Positions 4,267 to 5,273 of a stretch of DNA of 5,273 nucleotides are shown in pieces. The translations under genes and the position numbers were made by a program. The first letter of the stretch is position 1. Each line of letters begins with the position of its first letter. Origin of the DNA: Paracoccaceae bacterium. GTDB taxonomy: Bacteria; Pseudomonadota; Alphaproteobacteria; Rhodobacterales; Rhodobacteraceae. The stretch is taken from contig JAMWZF010000225.1 in assembly GCA_024304875.1 (NCBI GenBank), forward strand, positions 1 to 5,273. The letters run 5' to 3'. The notes beneath the pieces are model-generated. The model was not told the origin of the DNA, did no database searches, and was given only the letters and a program-made list of their open reading frames with translations.

Positions 4267-5220
4267 ATGCGCCGCACGCTCGCCGTATCCAGCATCGCCC
4301 TGATGGCCGCGACGGGGGCCAAGGCCGATCCCTGGTCCGTGCTGGTCATCGGCACCGGGGGCGAGGCCGTTTCGGTGTCGAGCGCGCTGTCCAGTGCAGG
4401 GGTCGCGGACGTGCGGCACCTGATGGACGGCACCGCGCGCGACATTGTCGACGCCGTCGGCGGCATGGCCGGGAACGACCGGGTGCTGGTGTACTACGAA
4501 GGGGCCCTGGCATCCCGCGGCGGGCAGCCCGCCATCGGCGACGATCCGCGCCTGACCATGGCCGCCCTGGCGGACCGGCTGGCCGCCGAAGGCGCCAGCG
4601 AGGTCGCGATCCTGATCGAGAACTGCAGCACCGCCGCCGGGGCCGAGATCGCGCCGCCCGTCGGCAGCTTGCGGGCCGACGTGCTTCTGGCGGCCTCGGC
4701 GGGGCCGGGACAGGGCTGCGAGGGCCCGACGCTCACCGCCGCGCTGATCGGGGCGAGCCTGGGCACCCCGCTGGAGCAGATCGTCAGCGGCGCCTGGGTC
4801 GGCGTGTCGCCGCGCGGCAGCTTTTCCCTCGATCCCGGTGCCGGGGCGCCCTCCAGCGCGATCGCCATGCTCGAGCCGCGGCCGGAGGGAACGACCCTCG
4901 CCGCCCCGCTGGGCGACGAGGCCATCCAGTCCGCCGTCTTCACCCCCCTGCCCGACAGCCAGATCGCTGCCATCCCCGTCGCCGCCGGGATGCCGCAGCC
5001 GTCGATCATCGTCGGCATTACCCTGCTTTCGGGTGGGCTTGAGGGCTATCTTCTGGGCGTCGGCATGGTACGCCCGTGGATGCGTCTGCCCCTCGCGGCT
5101 GCCGGTTTTGCTTTCAGTTTCCCGGGGTTGATGACAACCTTGATCGGGGGGCTGGCCTCTGCGGTGATCGTCGCGCTGATCTGGCGGGACAATACTAAAC
5201 CGGATCAGGCTGTCGCCTGA
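4267..5220 (+). CDS. Exported, membrane-anchored protein with degenerate caspase-like domain
   Basis: 317 aa. Residues 1-20 are a signal peptide (MRRTLAVSS... AKA, then DP). Residues 23-175 follow the order of a caspase (peptidase C14) fold: strand VLVIG at 25-29, helix, strand DVRHLMD at 48-54, helix, strand DRVLVYYEG at 71-79, helix at about 97-109, strand VAILIENCS at 113-121, then DVLLAASAGPGQ at 138-149 and a helix TLTAALIGASL. In active family members the third strand ends in YYxGHG and the fourth in a D-x-C-type motif. Here C120 is kept, but the His position is A80 followed by L81, so normal protease activity is unlikely. Residues 180-245 are a Pro/Gly-rich linker. Residues 247-268 and 274-305 are hydrophobic and should anchor the C-terminus in the inner membrane. 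The likely role is binding or scaffolding in the periplasm rather than cleavage. The fold call rests on motif order; a Rossmann-like domain is the main alternative. Confidence 0.7.
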   Translation: MRRTLAVSSIALMAATGAKADPWSVLVIGTGGEAVSVSSALSSAGVADVRHLMDGTARDIVDAVGGMAGNDRVLVYYEGALASRGGQPAIGDDPRLTMAALADRLAAEGASEVAILIENCSTAAGAEIAPPVGSLRADVLLAASAGPGQGCEGPTLTAALIGASLGTPLEQIVSGAWVGVSPRGSFSLDPGAGAPSSAIAMLEPRPEGTTLAAPLGDEAIQSAVFTPLPDSQIAAIPVAAGMPQPSIIVGITLLSGGLEGYLLGVGMVRPWMRLPLAAAGFAFSFPGLMTTLIGGLASAVIVALIWRDNTKPDQAVA

Positions 5221-5222
5221 CC
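5202..5222 (+). terminator. Hairpin across the stop codon of the caspase-like gene (no T-run)
   Basis: TCAGGC (5205-5210), loop TGTC, GCCTGA (5215-5220): a perfect 6-bp stem ending in the TGA stop. GG (5202-5203) can add two pairs with CC (5221-5222) across a bulged A. No run of T follows, so it is at best a weak terminator or an attenuator before the gene starting at 5269. Confidence 0.3.
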
Positions 5223-5256
5223 TGCAACAAGTTCAAATACGGCTCAGGCCGAAATC

Positions 5257-5261
5257 AAGGA
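5257..5261 (+). promoter_or_regulatory. Ribosome binding site of the next gene
   Basis: AAGGA seven bases before an ATG at 5269, in the 48-nt gap after the caspase-like gene. The spacing and motif make this a credible start. Confidence 0.55.
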
Positions 5262-5268
5262 TCACAAT

Positions 5269-5273
5269 ATGTC
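5269..5273 (+). CDS. First bases of a downstream gene
   Basis: Only ATG plus two bases are in the window. The start is inferred from the well-placed AAGGA and the short distance to the previous stop. It would be co-directional with the caspase-like gene. Nothing can be said about the product. Confidence 0.45.

Noticed and set aside
4494..5018. 174-aa minus-strand frame
   Set aside because: It is antisense to the caspase-like gene, with no ribosome site and no domain.
1..5273. tRNA, rRNA, CRISPR array, insertion sequence or Fur-like iron box
   Set aside because: I saw no cloverleaf-forming segment, regular repeat-spacer array, transposase motif or terminal inverted repeats. No 19-bp A/T-rich iron-regulator palindrome is present upstream of the exbB operon.

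Overview
The window looks like chromosomal DNA of an alphaproteobacterium, most likely of the Rhodobacteraceae. The reasons are the high G+C content with strong G/C bias at third codon positions, the use of ATG, GTG and TTG starts, the Ala/Glu/Asp-rich exported proteins, and a DUF1036-type protein, a family common in that group. The assignment is inferred from style; there is no rRNA or other marker gene.

The window has two divergent halves around an intergenic region near 3676-3748. The left half reads leftwards (minus strand). From right to left it carries an exported protein of unknown function (3046-3675), a small exported four-cysteine protein (2481-2942), an ExbB/TolQ-type proton-channel subunit (1745-2389), two consecutive ExbD/TolR-type subunits (1264-1731 and 847-1260), and the first 283 codons of a TonB-type energy transducer that runs off the left edge (850 to 1). 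From exbB onward the genes are spaced 13 nt, 3 nt and -4 nt apart, so they are almost certainly one operon. The four-cysteine gene lies 91 nt upstream of exbB and is probably its first member. Together they form an inner-membrane, proton-driven machine: ExbB and ExbD make the channel and the TonB-like protein carries force across the periplasm.

Two details stand out. The second ExbD has Asn where family members carry the proton-binding Asp of the single membrane helix, while the first ExbD keeps that Asp. The TonB-like protein has the SxxxH membrane motif of TonB, but its periplasmic linker is about one third glutamate and there is no lysine in the visible part.

The right half reads rightwards. 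It holds a secreted DUF1036 protein (3749-4162), then a protein with a signal peptide, a degenerate caspase-like domain (Cys kept, His lost) and a C-terminal membrane region (4267-5220), and finally the first bases of another gene (5269 on). No RNA gene, insertion sequence, CRISPR array or phage gene was seen. Regulatory candidates are a 9-bp inverted repeat whose inner-side arm covers the Shine-Dalgarno of the four-cysteine gene, a short dyad in the divergent region, and two imperfect hairpins.
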